DNA from: Actinoplanes oryzae
GTDB taxonomy: Bacteria; Actinomycetota; Actinomycetes; Mycobacteriales; Micromonosporaceae
Assembly: GCF_030757795.1 (NCBI RefSeq)
Contig: NZ_JAUQWH010000052.1
Location: 1 to 49,540, forward strand
Direction: 5' to 3'
DNA: 49,540 nt
Part shown: piece after piece, positions 10,389 through 19,218 of the stretch
Numbering within the stretch: position 1 is the first letter of the stretch
How the letters are laid out: every line of letters starts with the position of its first letter
Notes under the pieces: model-generated
What the model was told of the DNA's origin: nothing
Databases searched by the model: none
The model's input: only the letters and a program-made list of their open reading frames with translations
Made by a program: the position numbers and the translations under genes

Positions 10389-10868
10389 CTAGGCGGCCGC
10401 AGGTCGCTCCGGCTTCCAGCTGGATCGTGAGCACCCGGGGCCGAGGGCGCACGCCGGGTCGCTGCCTGTGCACGGGCGGGCATGGCGTCGCTCCGTACCG
10501 TCGTCGGTCTCGATCTCGTCGACATGCACCGCGCTGAGCGTGCCGTCCGCGGCGGCCCGGACGTACCGGGTGGGGTTGAGGGTGTCGTCCGCGAACAGGA
10601 CGTCGGTGCCGAGACGAACGGCGACGGCGCTCGCGACGGCACTCTCGGGCAGATCGGAGGGGGCGAGGAAACACTCCAGCGCCGTCGGGAAGTCGCCTCC
10701 GGTGTGCCATACGTCGCAGAGCACGGCGTCGTCGACCATGGCGCCCAGGGTCGCCACGGGCCGGCGCAGCACCTCGGCGACGGCAGCGCACACGGTCGTC
10801 ACCTCCAGCTCCGCGGCGAGACACCAACTCCACAGGCCGTCGGCGGGCTCAGCGTCCATACCGCTCAT
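10389..10868 (-). CDS. Small hypothetical protein
   Basis: The 159-residue protein is not recognised. It begins MSGMDAEPADGLWSWCLAAELEVTTVCAAVAEVLRRP and is helical in its first half. It then has a plausible mixed alpha/beta centre (AVAVRLGTDVLFADDTLNPTRYVRAAADGTLSAVHVDEIETDDG) and a Cys/Pro-rich tail (CTGSDPACALGPGC). A GGAAGGG sits 9 nt before the ATG at 10868; an ATG at 10877 is possible but has no spacing. It precedes miaB by 22 nt on the same strand, so the two may be co-transcribed. Its composition is coding-like but the function is unknown, and the Cys-rich tail may not be conserved. Confidence 0.6.
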   Translation of the reverse strand: MSGMDAEPADGLWSWCLAAELEVTTVCAAVAEVLRRPVATLGAMVDDAVLCDVWHTGGDFPTALECFLAPSDLPESAVASAVAVRLGTDVLFADDTLNPTRYVRAAADGTLSAVHVDEIETDDGTERRHARPCTGSDPACALGPGCSRSSWKPERPAAA

Positions 10869-10949
10869 CGTGGACATCCCTTCCGGTCCGCACTTGCGGT
10901 GTTACCCCTCCGTGACCATTCTCGGGGCGTTCCGATACTTGTGGCCCCC

Positions 10950-10955
10950 TAGAGT
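10950..10955 (+). promoter_or_regulatory. Candidate -10 (TAGAGT) of the gluABCD operon
   Basis: TAGAGT lies 45 nt before the gluA GTG, with no convincing -35. The gap 10878-10999 must hold divergent promoters for gluA and the small unknown gene. Confidence 0.35.
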
Positions 10956-10999
10956 GGCCCCATCCGAGTGAACGGCACAGACGGGACGGTGGTCAGACG

Positions 11000-11749
11000 G
11001 TGACGACGACGAGCGAGCCACTCATCGTCCTCGAAGGCGTCAACAAGCATTTCGGCCCGTTGCACGTCCTGCAGGACGTCGACCTGTCCGTGGCGCGTGG
11101 CGAAGTGGTTGTCGTGATCGGACCGTCGGGTTCCGGCAAGTCGACGCTGTGCCGCGCGATCAACCGCCTCGAGCCGATCGACTCCGGCACCATCACCTTC
11201 GACGGGCGGGCGCTGCCGGCCGAGGGCAAGGCCCTCGCGCGGCTGCGCAGCGAGGTCGGCATGGTGTTCCAGTCGTTCAACCTCTTCGCGCACAAGACCA
11301 TCCTGCAGAACGTCATGCTGGGCCCGGTCAAGGTGCGCAAGGAGAAGCCGGCGGCGGTCCGCGACCGCGCGATGGGCCTGCTCGAGCGGGTCGGCATCGC
11401 CAGCCAGGCGGAGAAGTACCCGGCGCAGCTCTCCGGCGGCCAGCAGCAGCGCGTCGCCATCGCCCGTGCGCTGGCCATGCAGCCCAAGGCCCTGCTCTTC
11501 GACGAGCCGACCAGCGCCCTGGACCCCGAGATGGTCGGGGAGGTCCTCGACGTCATGACGTCGCTGGCCCGCGAGGGCATGACCATGGTCGTCGTCACGC
11601 ACGAGATGGGCTTCGCCCGGCACGCCGCCAACCGCGTGGTCTTCATGGCCGACGGGCAGCTGGTCGAGCAGGCCGAGCCCGAGGAGTTCTTCGCCAACCC
11701 CAAGAGCGAGCGGGCCAAGGACTTCCTGTCGAAGATCCTCACGCACTGA
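11000..11749 (+). CDS. gluA: Glutamate-type amino-acid ABC transporter ATPase
   Basis: The ATP-hydrolysing subunit of a polar amino-acid importer. The 249-residue protein has Walker [10 protein letters not shown] (near residue 41) and the Q-loop phrase [13 protein letters not shown]. The signature is [15 protein letters not shown], Walker B is [14 protein letters not shown], and the H-loop is [11 protein letters not shown]. The GTG start is followed by [18 protein letters not shown], the normal beginning for this subfamily. It heads a four-gene operon with the binding protein and two permeases. Glutamate is the likely substrate from similarity to actinobacterial GluABCD; other acidic or polar amino acids are possible. 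Confidence 0.95.
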   Translation: MTTTSEPLIVLEGVNKHFGPLHVLQDVDLSVARGEVVVVIGPSGSGKSTLCRAINRLEPIDSGTITFDGRALPAEGKALARLRSEVGMVFQSFNLFAHKTILQNVMLGPVKVRKEKPAAVRDRAMGLLERVGIASQAEKYPAQLSGGQQQRVAIARALAMQPKALLFDEPTSALDPEMVGEVLDVMTSLAREGMTMVVVTHEMGFARHAANRVVFMADGQLVEQAEPEEFFANPKSERAKDFLSKILTH

Positions 11750-11779
11750 GCGGTATCCAGGCGCGTACCGGCCGCATCT

Positions 11780-11799
11780 CTCCCGCGAGAACGCGGGAG
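11780..11799 (+). promoter_or_regulatory. Hairpin plus T-rich tract between gluA and gluB
   Basis: CTCCCGCG pairs with CGCGGGAG around an AGAA loop and is followed by a T-rich stretch from 11810. It may be a partial terminator or an mRNA processing or stabilising element separating the ATPase from the highly expressed binding protein. Confidence 0.5.
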
Positions 11800-11856
11800 T
11801 CCACAGACGATTTTCCGTTGATTGTTGTTTTTCGCAGCACCAGGAGGAGCAGGACG

Positions 11857-12711
11857 ATGCGCATCACTCGAATGGCGGCGATCGCCGGGGCGTTCGCCCT
11901 GGCCCTGTCCGCGGCGGCCTGTGGCGGCGGGGACGACAGCGGCTCGGGCTCGGCCAGCGGCATCGTCGGCAAGGCGAGCAGCGACAAGAAGCTCGTCTTC
12001 GGCGTCAAGAACGACCAGCCCGGCCTCGGCCTGCAGACCGGCACGGCCTACACCGGCTTCGACATCGAGATCGCGAAGATCATCGCCAAGGGCCTCGGCG
12101 TGCCGGAGTCCGGCATCGAGTACAAGACGACGGTCTCCGCCAACCGCGAGCCCTTCATCCAGCAGGGCCAGGTCGACGTGGTCGTCGCGACCTACACGAT
12201 CAACGACGAGCGCAAGAAGGTCGTCAACTTCGGCGGCCCCTACTACGTCGCCGGCCAGGACCTGCTGGTCCCGACCGCGTCGACGATCACCGGCCCCGAG
12301 GCGCTGGCCGGCAAGAAGGTCTGCTCGGTCTCCGGCTCCACGCCGGCCAAGCGGATCCAGACGGACTACAAGGACGCGCAGCTCCAGCAGTTCGACTCCT
12401 ACTCCAAGTGCGTCCAGGCGCTGGCCGACGGCAAGGTCGACGCGGTCACCACCGACGACATCATCCTCGCCGGGTACGCCGCCCAGGACCAGTACGCGGG
12501 CAAGTTCAAGGTGGTCGGCAAGAAGTTCAGCGACGAGCCCTACGGCATCGGCGTCAAGAAGGACGACACCGAGGGCTGCAACAAGATCAACGAGATCCTG
12601 AAGACGGCCGCGACCGACGGCTCGTACAAGGCGGCCTGGGACGCCACGCTGGGCAAGAGCGGCACGGCGGCGCCCGAGCTCGACGTGACCAAGCTGACCA
12701 ACTGCAGCTGA
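11857..12711 (+). CDS. gluB: Glutamate-type ABC transporter substrate-binding lipoprotein
   Basis: The 284-residue extracytoplasmic solute-binding protein starts MRITRMAAIAGAFALAL. It has a lipobox-like SAAAC (Cys near residue 22) followed by a Gly/Asp/Ser linker, so it should be lipid-anchored outside the membrane. The SBP family 3 pattern is clear: GYTGFDIEIAKIIAKGLG (here TGFDIEIAK), DVVVATYTINDERKKVVNF, VCSVSGSTPAKRI and DEPYGIGVKKDD. An AGGAGG lies 9 nt before the ATG. It works with GluA (ATPase) and GluC/GluD (permeases). A GC-rich hairpin follows the stop, consistent with higher expression of the binding protein than of the permeases. Confidence 0.95.
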   Translation: MRITRMAAIAGAFALALSAAACGGGDDSGSGSASGIVGKASSDKKLVFGVKNDQPGLGLQTGTAYTGFDIEIAKIIAKGLGVPESGIEYKTTVSANREPFIQQGQVDVVVATYTINDERKKVVNFGGPYYVAGQDLLVPTASTITGPEALAGKKVCSVSGSTPAKRIQTDYKDAQLQQFDSYSKCVQALADGKVDAVTTDDIILAGYAAQDQYAGKFKVVGKKFSDEPYGIGVKKDDTEGCNKINEILKTAATDGSYKAAWDATLGKSGTAAPELDVTKLTNCS

Positions 12712-12722
12712 CCGAGTTCTCT

Positions 12723-12753
12723 GGGCGGGGCCGGCATCGCGCCGGCCCCGCCC
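12723..12753 (+). terminator. Attenuating hairpin between gluB and gluC
   Basis: A perfect 13-bp GC stem (12723-12735 with 12741-12753) has a 5-nt loop and no T-run. The gluC ATG follows 19 nt later, so it is probably a partial terminator or 3' stabiliser within the operon rather than its end. Confidence 0.7.
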
Positions 12754-12772
12754 TCCTCATGAGAGAAGCGCG

Positions 12773-13447
12773 ATGGACGTCTTCACCGATCCGGACAACA
12801 TAGAGACCTACACGACCGGGTTCCTCTGGATCCTGAAGCTGACCGTGGCGGCAGCCGTCGGCTCGGGAGTACTCGGTGTGCTGCTCGCGGGGATGCGCGT
12901 GTCGCCCGTACCCGTGCTGCGGGCCTTCGGCACGGGCTGGGTCAACATCTTCCGGAACACGCCGCTGACGCTGATCATCTTCTTCTGCTACTTCGGCCTC
13001 TACTCCGCGCTGGGGCTGGAGCTGGCCGACGACATCGACCTGAACAACTTCTGGCTCGGCGTCGTGGGCCTGTCGGTCTACACCGCCGCGTTCGTCTGCG
13101 AGGCCATCCGCTCCGGCATCAACACCGTCCCGGTGGGCCAGGCCGAGGCCGCCCGCGCGATCGGCATGTCGTTCCTGCAGACCCTGCGCCTGATCGTGCT
13201 TCCCCAGGCCGGCCGGGCGGTCATCGCCCCGCTGGGCAGCATCCTCATCGCCCTGTGCAAGAACTCCACGATCGTCGGCACGATCGGCCTCATGGAGTCC
13301 TCGTCGGCCATGAAGGAGCTGATCAACGCCAACGGTGACGCGGTCATCCCGATCTTCCTCGTCTTCGCCGGCACCTTCGCCGTCGTCCTGATCCCCACCG
13401 GCTACTTCTTCGGGTGGCTGTCGAACCGACTGGCGGTGAAGCGGTGA
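12773..13447 (+). CDS. gluC: Glutamate-type ABC transporter permease
   Basis: The 224-residue inner-membrane permease has the His/Glu/Gln/Arg/opine transporter permease pattern: IFRNTPLTLIIFFCYFG, then the EAA loop (SVYTAAFVCEAIRSGINTVPVGQAEAARAIGM). LPQAGRAVIAPLG follows. It has about five hydrophobic segments. The EAA loop contacts GluA. Its stop overlaps the gluD GTG (GTGA), indicating translational coupling. Confidence 0.94.
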   Translation: MDVFTDPDNIETYTTGFLWILKLTVAAAVGSGVLGVLLAGMRVSPVPVLRAFGTGWVNIFRNTPLTLIIFFCYFGLYSALGLELADDIDLNNFWLGVVGLSVYTAAFVCEAIRSGINTVPVGQAEAARAIGMSFLQTLRLIVLPQAGRAVIAPLGSILIALCKNSTIVGTIGLMESSSAMKELINANGDAVIPIFLVFAGTFAVVLIPTGYFFGWLSNRLAVKR

Positions 13448-14334
13448 GCAGCACGGACAGCGTCCTCTACGACCACCCGGGGCCCCGGGCCAAGGCGCGG
13501 AACCTCGCACTGACCGTCGTCTTCGGCATCGGGCTGGTGCTGCTGCTGTGGTGGATCTACCGGCAGTTCGACAAGAACGGCATCTGGGACGGCCCGTTGT
13601 GGGAGCCGTTCACGGCGGGCGAGACCTGGACGGCGTACATCCTGCCGGGCCTGTGGAGCACGGTGCAGGCGGCCGCCGTCGCGATGGTGCTGTCGCTGGT
13701 CTTCGGCGTGGTCTTCGCCGTGGGCCGGCTCTCGGACCACTGGTGGCTGAGCGGCCCGTCGGGCGTCGTGGTCGAGTTCTTCCGGGCTGTGCCGCTGCTG
13801 CTGATGATCTTCTTCATCTTCTTCGGCATCCCGTTCCTCACCGAGCAGCCCATGCCGCCGTTCTGGGCGGTCGTGATCGGGCTCACGCTCTACAACGGAT
13901 CGGTGCTGGCCGAGGCCTTCCGCGCCGGGATCAAGGCGGTGCCGCGGGGCCAGAGCGAGGCCGCGTACGCGATCGGCATGCGCAAGAACCTGGTCATGCG
14001 CGAAATCCTCGTGCCCCAGGCCGCGCGCGCCATGCTGCCGGTGATCGTGAGCCAGCTCGTCGTGCTGGTGAAGGACACCGCACTCGGCTACATCATCGGC
14101 TACACCGAGCTGATCCAGAACGGCGTCAACACCGTCGGCGCGAACTTCGGCAACGTGGTCCCGGCGGCGATCGTCGCGGCGATCATCTACATCCTGCTCA
14201 ACGCGTCGCTGACGTTCTTCGCCGGCTTCCTGGAGCGCCGCACCCGCCGGACCGGCCGGGCGCCGCGCATCAAGGCTTCCCCGGGTACGCCCACCCCGGT
14301 CGGCGCGGGTGCCGTGGTGGAGCCGCAGGGCTGA
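13444..14334 (+). CDS. gluD: Glutamate-type ABC transporter permease
   Basis: The 296-residue second permease is longer than GluC at both ends. It has an N-terminal membrane span (LALTVVFGIGLVLLLWWIY) after a cytoplasmic start, then the conserved permease core with FFRAVPLLLMIFFIFFGIP. Its EAA loop is NGSVLAEAFRAGIKAVPRGQSEAAYAIGM. The basic/Pro-rich C-tail is cytoplasmic. The GTG at 13444 overlaps the gluC stop by 4 bases, which fixes the start; an in-frame ATG ten codons upstream lies inside gluC and is rejected. Confidence 0.94.
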   Translation: MSSTDSVLYDHPGPRAKARNLALTVVFGIGLVLLLWWIYRQFDKNGIWDGPLWEPFTAGETWTAYILPGLWSTVQAAAVAMVLSLVFGVVFAVGRLSDHWWLSGPSGVVVEFFRAVPLLLMIFFIFFGIPFLTEQPMPPFWAVVIGLTLYNGSVLAEAFRAGIKAVPRGQSEAAYAIGMRKNLVMREILVPQAARAMLPVIVSQLVVLVKDTALGYIIGYTELIQNGVNTVGANFGNVVPAAIVAAIIYILLNASLTFFAGFLERRTRRTGRAPRIKASPGTPTPVGAGAVVEPQG

Positions 14335-14385
14335 GCGTTCGTCCGTTTTGTCCAGGCGGGACAGATCATCGCCACTGACTGCAGG

Positions 14386-14391
14386 TAGCGT
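14386..14391 (+). promoter_or_regulatory. Candidate -10 (TAGCGT) of the LPXTG protein gene
   Basis: TAGCGT lies 23 nt before the ATG, with GGGGAGAA as ribosome binding site between. The same hexamer is the candidate -10 at 15221, 21641 and 26760 in this window. No clear -35 is present. Confidence 0.45.
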
Positions 14392-14414
14392 CCTCCGCCT
14401 ACACGGGGAGAATC

Positions 14415-15149
14415 ATGCGAATCAGTCACCTTGCCCGCCGGCGCAGTATGCGCATGGCGGTGCGTCTCGGAGTCGTCGCCGGAGCCGTGGGCGTGGCCGC
14501 GCTGACAGGTGGCGCGGCTGCCTCGGCCGCGCTGCCGTCGCCGGCCCTCGGGGCAGCGTTGCCGGCGCCGGCCCTCGGGGCCGGGGTTCAGGCCGCCGCC
14601 GATCCGGACGCGACCGGTGCGGACGACGGGGACGAGCCGGGCGGTCCGTCCGTCCCGGTTCCGGAGCCGACCACGGAAGAGCCGGCGCCCGATCCCACGA
14701 CCGACGAGCCGGAGCCGCCGACCGACGAGCCGGAGCCGCCGGTGGAGGAGGAGCCGGAGCCGCCGGCGGAGGAGCCGGAGCCCGCTCCGGACCCGCACCC
14801 CACCACCGAGGACCCGGGCCCGGGCGCGCCGGGCAGGCCGGGCGAGCTGCCCGGCGGCGGGGGCGGCAAGCCGGTCGTCCCGCTAGATCCGGCGGATGAG
14901 CCCGCCGATACCGCTGATCCCGGTACCGGCACCGGCGCGAACGACGACCCCGGCACGGGCACGGGCGGCGGCGCCGGATCGGCCGTCAGCAGCTCCTTGA
15001 CCCACGGCAGTGGCGGCGGGGTCGCCGCGGCCGGCGGGCCGAGCCTGCCGATCACCGGCACCAATGTGATCGCCATCGCCGGTGTCGGCGCCGCGATCGT
15101 GGCCGGGGGCGTGGGGCTGATCCTCGTCTCCCGGCGGCGCCCCTCCTGA
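14415..15149 (+). CDS. LPXTG cell-wall anchored, Pro/Glu-rich surface protein
   Basis: The 244-residue protein has a long basic signal peptide (MRISHLARRRSMRMAVRLGVV through ASA). A low-complexity Pro/Glu/Asp/Thr stalk follows (about 65-150) with near-repeats TTDEPEPPTDEPEPP, then a Gly-rich region. The sorting signal is LPITG at 211-215 with a hydrophobic span and the RRRPS tail. It should be cleaved between T and G by a sortase and linked to peptidoglycan. No folded domain is visible, so it is a stalk or wall-spanning protein. The DNA of the stalk is an 18-bp-like repeat. No sortase is adjacent; the only one in the window lies at 33092-33688. Confidence 0.85.
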   Translation: MRISHLARRRSMRMAVRLGVVAGAVGVAALTGGAAASAALPSPALGAALPAPALGAGVQAAADPDATGADDGDEPGGPSVPVPEPTTEEPAPDPTTDEPEPPTDEPEPPVEEEPEPPAEEPEPAPDPHPTTEDPGPGAPGRPGELPGGGGGKPVVPLDPADEPADTADPGTGTGANDDPGTGTGGGAGSAVSSSLTHGSGGGVAAAGGPSLPITGTNVIAIAGVGAAIVAGGVGLILVSRRRPS

Positions 15150-15156
15150 TCCACGA

Positions 15157-15192
15157 CGGACGGCGGGCCCGGGGTCCCGGGGCCGCCGTCCG
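15157..15192 (+). terminator. Hairpin terminator after the LPXTG gene
   Basis: A 10-bp stem (15157-15166 with 15183-15192) encloses a GC-rich, self-complementary centre. There is no T-run. Confidence 0.75.
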
Positions 15193-15220
15193 CTCATCGT
15201 CACCGCGCGCGGCCGGCTGG

Positions 15221-15226
15221 TAGCGT
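15221..15226 (+). promoter_or_regulatory. Candidate -10 (TAGCGT) of the heptad-repeat membrane protein
   Basis: TAGCGT lies just after the preceding terminator and 58 nt before the GTG at 15285. Confidence 0.45.
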
Positions 15227-15284
15227 GCAAGGTCGTGGCCCGTGCTCGAGGCCACGAGCACACTGTTCGGAGGGGATGGGTCCG

Positions 15285-16289
15285 GTGAGCGATACGGACC
15301 ACGACGGCGGCCCGGCCTACGGCCCGTTCCACACGCCTCCCACCAGCGGCGTGCCGCATCCCACCTCGGGCGGCGCCCACCCCACTTCCGGCGGAGCGCA
15401 TCCCACTTCCGGCGGAGCGCATCCCACTTCCGGCGGAGCGCATCCCACCTCCGGCGGGGCCTATCCACCCTCCGGTGGAGCCCATCCCACCTCGGGCGGG
15501 GCCCATTCCACCTCGGGCGGGGCCCATCCCACCTCGGGCGGGGCCTATCCTGCCTCGGGCGGCGGCCTGGACGAGTACGGTCTTCCGCCCGGCGACGCGT
15601 TCGGTCTTGGCGCCGGCTACAGCGGCCCGCGCATCGAGCCGACGCCCAAGCAGCCGCGCGGCCGGTTCCTCGTCCCGGCCCTCGCGGGCCTGGCTGCGGG
15701 CCTGCTTCTGTTCGGCACGGGCGGATGGTTCCTCGGCCGCGCCACGGCACCCGAGGCGCCCCCGGCCGCGGCCGCGCCCACCCCGTCGGCCGGCGCCTCG
15801 GCGGGCGTCTACGAGCGGAACCAGATCGCGATCAACGGGCCGAAGTTCACCGCCCGCCTGACCCCGATGGCGCAGGGCTGGCTGCCGCACCTCTCCGGCT
15901 GCGCCCGCGACGGCGAGCAGGGCGGCCCGACCCTCAACCGGGGCGAGAAGGCTCGTGTCCGCTGCGAGATGGACGCCATGAGTGTGATCTTCGTCGAGTA
16001 TGCGACCGCGGCCGAGCGCGATGCCGCCCGGGACACCACGCTCAAGCAGAACATCGACGCGCGCACCCTCACCCCCGGCGCCGGCGGGGCCCAGCAGAAG
16101 TCGACCCCGTCCGGGCGCATGAGCGGCAACTACGTGGAGTACGCCTATCAGGTGTCCGGACGCACGGTGGCGGGCATCTGGTGGGACGACGCCGGCAGTC
16201 CCGTGGCCGCGTACCTGCTGGCGTACTGGAAGGAAGGCGTCGGCCAGAAGTGGGACCCCGTCCGCGACGTGTGGGCCCGCTACGCCTGA
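15285..16289 (+). CDS. Single-span membrane protein with HPTSGGA repeats
   Basis: The 334-residue protein has an N-terminal cytoplasmic region (about residues 19-93) of eleven tandem 7-residue units, consensus HPTSGGA with variants YPPSGGA, HSTSGGA and YPASGGG. A linker, a basic PRGRF and one transmembrane helix (about 126-148) follow, then an extracytoplasmic domain of about 185 residues with two cysteines. The ectodomain (SGCARDGEQ through VRDVWARYA) resembles the sensor domains of some actinobacterial kinases in general character, but I cannot name it. GGAGGGG lies 9 nt before the GTG; the ATG at 15276 abuts the binding site and is less likely. The function is unknown. Confidence 0.8.
   Translation: MSDTDHDGGPAYGPFHTPPTSGVPHPTSGGAHPTSGGAHPTSGGAHPTSGGAHPTSGGAYPPSGGAHPTSGGAHSTSGGAHPTSGGAYPASGGGLDEYGLPPGDAFGLGAGYSGPRIEPTPKQPRGRFLVPALAGLAAGLLLFGTGGWFLGRATAPEAPPAAAAPTPSAGASAGVYERNQIAINGPKFTARLTPMAQGWLPHLSGCARDGEQGGPTLNRGEKARVRCEMDAMSVIFVEYATAAERDAARDTTLKQNIDARTLTPGAGGAQQKSTPSGRMSGNYVEYAYQVSGRTVAGIWWDDAGSPVAAYLLAYWKEGVGQKWDPVRDVWARYA
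15339..15564 (+). repeat. 21-bp coding tandem repeat (HPTSGGA)
   Basis: There are eleven consecutive 21-bp units. Three central units are nearly identical at DNA level (GCG-CAT-CCC-ACT-TCC), which points to recent slippage or unequal exchange. The unit length keeps the frame. Confidence 0.9.
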
Positions 16290-16365
16290 ATTGCCCCCTG
16301 CCGTCCTGAGCTGGGCGTGAGCGGGTCTGTGCCGAACGTCCCATCGCTGGGCGAATCATGAGTCC

Positions 16366-16395
16366 TTGACCGAAGCGGCTCTCGCGACCTAGCCT
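16366..16395 (+). promoter_or_regulatory. Candidate sigma-70-type promoter for the RNase Y gene
   Basis: TTGACC (16366-16371), 18 nt, TAGCCT (16390-16395). This is the best promoter-like pair in the 657-nt gap and implies a leader of about 545 nt before the rny ATG. Confidence 0.55.
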
Positions 16396-16402
16396 CGCGT
16401 TA

Positions 16403-16947
16403 CCAAGGTTTGTTCGACCATTGCAGGCTAAGCGCACAACATAGATCGCATTACTTTTCGGCATCACTTCCGGTTTCGGACAGTGAGCCCGGCGACACCA
16501 TCGCCGTCAGCTCGCCGCCCCGGCTCCCGCCCTGGCCCTCCCGCAGAAAGGACCGCCTCCGCCGCTTCGCCCCGGCCGGGTGAAGCGACGTCGCCGTTCC
16601 GACCTGGCCACCCCGGTCCCCCCGTCCGGCCGGCCGGTCGCGGCTCGCCGCTCCTCGGGCGGGCCGATCGAGCAGCCGTGTCCCCCTACCCGGCCGTCCG
16701 CCGACCGCGCGGGCGTCCGGCTCAGCAGCACCCGCGGTCCGCCGCCGACGACGATGTCATGGCCGCCACCCCCAGGGGCGGCTCGCACACCCGTTGCCGG
16801 CGCTGGATCGTACCCGCGGTCAGCCGCCTTTGGTCGGGCATCCCTACCCCGCGCACCGCGCGCCCACTTCGCCGTGGGCTCACGCGGCGCGGGACAACGA
16901 ACCGGCCCCGCATCCCCATGCGGCGCGGCGAAGGGAGAAACGGCGAG
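16403..16947 (+). other. Long untranslated leader upstream of RNase Y
   Basis: No gene is supported here. Open frames run through on both strands because of the GC content, but their proteins are Pro/Arg/Ser low-complexity with no domain. The first part (16396-16475) is comparatively AT-rich, the rest extremely GC-rich and likely structured. The gap 16290-16365 before the promoter shows nothing recognisable. Confidence 0.45.
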
Positions 16948-18672
16948 ATGTCGCCCCTCGACTGGGTGCTCGTACTGGCGATCGTCGTTCTCGCCGCCTT
17001 CGTGGCGGCAGGCATCTTCCTCGGTCAACGGGCCCTGCGCCAGCTCCAGGAGTCACGGTCGGCCGACGAGCGCAGCCGCGAGCAGACGCTGCACGCCGCG
17101 AAGGCCAAGGTCGACGACGCCAACGCCAAGGCCGCCTCCGTACGGGCGGAGGCCGCCGCCGCCAAGGCCGAGGCGTCCGCCGCCCGGGCCGAGGCCAAGC
17201 GGGTCCTCGAATCGGCGCACGAGGAGGCCGACACGATCCTCGAGCACGCCCACCGGCAGGCCGAAGCCGACGCCGAGCAGGTCCGCGCGGCCGCCCGGCG
17301 CAGCGGCGAGCGCGAGGTCTCCCTGCTCAACGCCACCGCCAAGGAGCAGGCCGCCGAGGTCGAGCGCCGCGCCGCCCGCATCGACGAGCGGGAACGCCTG
17401 CACGCCGAGGAGGTCGAGCGCCTCGTCGAACGCGAACGCCGGCTGGCCGCCCTCGACGCCGACCTGACCAAGCGCGAGGCCGCCCTCACCCGGCGCGAGG
17501 CCGAGCTGGCCGAGGCCGCCGAGCAGCGCCGCCTCGAGCTGGAGCGGGTCGCGAGCCTGAGCGCCGAGCAGGCCCGCACCGAGCTGGTCGAGAGCATCGA
17601 GTCCCAGGCCAAGCGCGAGGCCGCGATCCTCGTCCGCGACATCGAGAGCGAGGCGAAGAGCACCGCCGACACCCGCGCCCGGCACATCGTCGTCGACGCC
17701 ATCCAGCGCATCGCCAGCGAGCAGACCGCGGAGAGCGTGGTCAGCGTCCTGCACCTGCCCAGCGACGAGATGAAGGGCCGCATCATCGGCCGCGAGGGCC
17801 GCAACATCCGGGCGTTCGAGTCGGTGACCGGCGTCAACCTGATCATCGACGACACCCCCGAGGCGGTGCTGCTCTCCTGCTTCGACCCGGTGCGCCGCGA
17901 GGTCGGCAGGCTCACCCTCGAGAAGCTCGTCCTCGACGGCCGCATCCACCCGCACCGCATCGAAGAGGTCTACGAGGCCGCCAAGAACGAGGTCGACGTC
18001 CTCTGCGAGCGCGCCGCCGAGGAGGCCCTCGTCGACGTCGGCATCACCGACCTGCACCCCCAGCTGGTCACGCTGCTGGGTCGCCTGCGCTACCGCACCA
18101 GCTACGGCCAGAACGTCCTCAAGCACCTCGTCGAGACCGCCCACATCGCCGGCATCATGGCCGCCGAGCTGGGCCTCGACGTCCCCACCATGAAGCGGTC
18201 CGCGTTCCTGCACGACATCGGCAAGGCGCTCACCCACGAAGTGGAGGGCAGCCACGCGCTGATCGGCGCGGACCTCGCCCGCAAGTACGGCGAGTCCGAG
18301 GACGTCGTCCACGCCATCGAGGCCCACCACAACGAGGTGCCGCCGCAGACGATCGAGGCCGTCCTGACCCAGGCTGCCGATGCCTGCTCCGGCGGGCGGC
18401 CGGGGGCGCGGCGGGAGAGCCTGGAGGCGTACGTCAAGCGTCTCGAGCGCATCGAGGAGATCGCCGGCACCAAGCCGGGCGTCGACAAGGTCTTCGCCAT
18501 GCAGGCCGGCCGCGAGATCCGGGTCATGGTCCGCCCCGACGACGTCGACGACATCGGCGCCGCCGTCCTGGCCCGCGACGTGGCGAAGCAGATCGAGGAG
18601 GAACTCACCTACCCCGGCCAGATCCGCGTCACCGTCGTCCGCGAATCCCGCGTCACGGAAATGGCCCGCTGA
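16948..18672 (+). CDS. rny: Ribonuclease Y
   Basis: A membrane-anchored endoribonuclease that starts mRNA decay. The 574-residue protein has an N-terminal transmembrane helix ([21 protein letters not shown]) and a long Ala/Glu/Arg coiled coil (about 30-215). A KH domain follows ([18 protein letters not shown], from about 274). The HD domain has its metal-binding pair in FLHDIGKA (about 420-424) and later EAHHNEV. The C-terminal domain ends [15 protein letters not shown], as is typical. I chose the ATG at 16948 because it places the membrane anchor at the N-terminus and follows AGGGAG; the frame is open 155 codons further but non-coding in character. RNase Y is best known from Firmicutes; in an actinobacterium it would probably work alongside RNase E/G and RNase J. 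Confidence 0.95.
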   Translation: MSPLDWVLVLAIVVLAAFVAAGIFLGQRALRQLQESRSADERSREQTLHAAKAKVDDANAKAASVRAEAAAAKAEASAARAEAKRVLESAHEEADTILEHAHRQAEADAEQVRAAARRSGEREVSLLNATAKEQAAEVERRAARIDERERLHAEEVERLVERERRLAALDADLTKREAALTRREAELAEAAEQRRLELERVASLSAEQARTELVESIESQAKREAAILVRDIESEAKSTADTRARHIVVDAIQRIASEQTAESVVSVLHLPSDEMKGRIIGREGRNIRAFESVTGVNLIIDDTPEAVLLSCFDPVRREVGRLTLEKLVLDGRIHPHRIEEVYEAAKNEVDVLCERAAEEALVDVGITDLHPQLVTLLGRLRYRTSYGQNVLKHLVETAHIAGIMAAELGLDVPTMKRSAFLHDIGKALTHEVEGSHALIGADLARKYGESEDVVHAIEAHHNEVPPQTIEAVLTQAADACSGGRPGARRESLEAYVKRLERIEEIAGTKPGVDKVFAMQAGREIRVMVRPDDVDDIGAAVLARDVAKQIEEELTYPGQIRVTVVRESRVTEMAR

Positions 18673-19218
18673 CCGCCCGCCCTCCGCACCCCGACCCAGC
18701 CGCCGCAGAGCCCATCAGCCCCCACCACGCCGGGCCGAAACAGCCGGCCCCACCGCTCGGGCCATAGCTGCCGGACCCACCACCGGGCGAAGGCAGCCCG
18801 GGCCAACGCTCGCAGGCGAAGGCAGCCCGGTCCACCGATGCCGGGCGGAGGTAGTCGTGCGCCCCACGCCGGACGAACGTGACCGGCCCCCGGCGGGGCG
18901 AGAATGACCTGCCGCCGGGGCTGGACGAGAGTGACCGGCCTCGCCGCGCCGGACGGAAGCGGCCGGGGTGACGACCGGCCGCCGCGGCGCGCTTACGTCG
19001 AAGTGCCGTGCCGGGCACAGGCCATGAGCGACTCCGCCGGCCCGCTGGACCGGAGACACGCCGCAGGCAAGTCGGCGTTCCGCGGAGCAGGGCCGACAAG
19101 TCAGGTGGTCTGCAGCGCAAGTCGGCGGATTGCGGCGCGGGGTGGAACGGGGTCGGGTCAGCCGGTCCGCGGCGCGGGGTGGACCAGTCAGCCGGTCTGC
19201 GGCGCGGGGTGGGACGGG
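18673..19218. other. Convergent intergenic region rny / recX with repeats
   Basis: No gene is supported. It contains two copies of GGCGAAGGCAGCCCGG (18786-18801 and 18815-18830, 29-bp period) and numerous RCCGGCC-type motifs. Near its end it holds the three-unit array that runs into recX. Long open frames on both strands are low complexity. Confidence 0.6.

Noticed and set aside
16483..16947. N-terminal extension of RNase Y
   Set aside because: Would place the membrane anchor internally; the upstream sequence is Pro/Arg/Ser low complexity.
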